From a bacterium (GTDB lineage: Bacteria; Patescibacteriota; Minisyncoccia; Phycocordibacterales; UBA1550), in the NCBI GenBank assembly GCA_021823825.1, contig JAKANJ010000015.1, positions 1 through 11,456 on the forward strand: DNA of 11,456 nucleotides. Direction: 5' to 3'. Positions 10,916-11,456 of the stretch are shown here, one piece after another. Below the pieces are notes generated by a model. The model did not search any database. It worked only from the letters and a program-made list of their open reading frames with translations, and had not been told where the DNA came from. Each line of letters opens with the position of its first letter. Position 1 is the stretch's first letter. The position numbers were made by a program, and so were the translations under genes.

Positions 10916-11456
10916 ATGAAAAAAATCATTGATGCAATGAAGTGGCGTTATGCAGTGAACAAATTTGATACGACGAAAAAACTTTCAAACGAACAGATCA
11001 ACGATTTATTGGAAATAATGATTCTTGCACCCTCTTCTTATGGCCTACAGCCATGGAAATTTATTGTTGTTACAAATGTGGAGCTACGCGCAAAACTGCA
11101 ACAGGCAGGGTACAATCAAGCGAAGATATCTGAAGCTTCACACTTGATTATTTTTGCTGTTGAAAAAAATATTGATGACAAACTCGTAGATGCGTATATC
11201 AAATCTGTTTCAGATACGCGCGGTGTCCCCGTGGAGGCTCTTGCCGATTATGCTGGAATGATAAAGGGCGCCATTGCACGGATGACCCCAGAACAAAGGG
11301 TTGAGTGGGCAGCGCGTCAGGCTTATATTGCGTTGGGTGTCGTGACCACCGCGGCAGCTGTTGCGGGCATTGATACCGCACCAATGGAAGGTTTTGATAC
11401 AAAAAAGTTTGATGAGATTCTTGGTCTAGATAAAAGGGGTCTAGAATCAAAGAGAT
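10916..11456 (+). CDS. NfsB-like nitroreductase, 3' end outside window
   Basis: The frame opens at ATG 10916 and is still open at the right edge, giving 180 complete codons of a family usually near 200-220. It is an FMN-dependent NAD(P)H oxidoreductase acting on nitro compounds or quinones. Seen in order: MKWRYAVNKFD (Arg11, Lys16, FMN phosphate contacts by family), APSSYGLQPWKFIVV (38-52, the flavin-binding signature), EASHLIIFAVEKN, EWAARQAYIALGVVTTAAAV and GIDTAPMEGFD, the latter two forming the C-terminal FMN region. The end DKRGLESKR is close to the usual last strand, so about 25-35 residues are missing. It is divergent from an HxlR regulator with an inverted repeat between them, a known pairing in stress-controlled nitroreductases. 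The start fits the leaderless promoter. The exact substrate cannot be told. Confidence 0.93.
   Translation, partial: MKKIIDAMKWRYAVNKFDTTKKLSNEQINDLLEIMILAPSSYGLQPWKFIVVTNVELRAKLQQAGYNQAKISEASHLIIFAVEKNIDDKLVDAYIKSVSDTRGVPVEALADYAGMIKGAIARMTPEQRVEWAARQAYIALGVVTTAAAVAGIDTAPMEGFDTKKFDEILGLDKRGLESKR

Overview
The window looks like an ordinary chromosomal segment of a small-genome bacterium, most likely from the Candidate Phyla Radiation (Patescibacteria, Parcubacteria-like). This rests on recognition of gene types rather than a marker gene. The signs are secreted DUF5666-type proteins, an ECF sigma factor paired with a short-tailed membrane partner, a secreted cupredoxin beside a DoxX-like membrane protein, a divergent FolD, very short intergenic spaces and almost no Shine-Dalgarno sequences. 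There is no rRNA, tRNA, CRISPR array, transposase or integrase. Every gene but one is on the + strand.

Layout. Positions 1-240 hold the C-terminus of a DUF5666-like gene and its terminator. A 60-residue Cys/His-rich protein follows (280-462). An ECF sigma factor (572-1156) overlaps by 4 bp a three-helix membrane protein (1153-1842) that is probably its anti-sigma partner. The 322-bp gap that follows has no gene. It carries a perfect TATAAT, a foldable segment and an intrinsic terminator, so it may encode a small RNA. Next are a three-helix membrane protein (2165-2470) and a secreted protein with three DUF5666-like repeats (2629-3612), closed by a 14-bp terminator. Then come a membrane-anchored cupredoxin and a DoxX-like protein (3759-4616) and panD (4638-4979).

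A MarR regulator (5030-5470) precedes a MacAB-like efflux set: HlyD-type adaptor, ABC ATPase and FtsX/MacB permease (5490-9014). The adaptor and ATPase overlap by 4 bp and the permease follows after one base, so they form one operon. A GIY-YIG protein overlaps the permease by 8 bp. FolD (9342-10145) and a tryptophan-rich membrane protein (10153-10446) follow. An HxlR regulator on the - strand (10491-10820) is divergent from an NfsB-like nitroreductase that runs off the window (10916 onward), with an inverted repeat between them.

How the parts may work together: much of the window is envelope biology and stress response. The sigma/membrane pair and the DUF5666 proteins may form one envelope circuit, because the membrane protein ends in a beta-rich external domain that resembles the DUF5666 pattern. 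MarR-efflux and HxlR-nitroreductase look like two drug or electrophile response modules. A recurrent promoter layout is visible: a TATAAT-like -10, sometimes extended with TGn, lies 6-7 nt before the ATG of at least five genes. This suggests leaderless transcripts.
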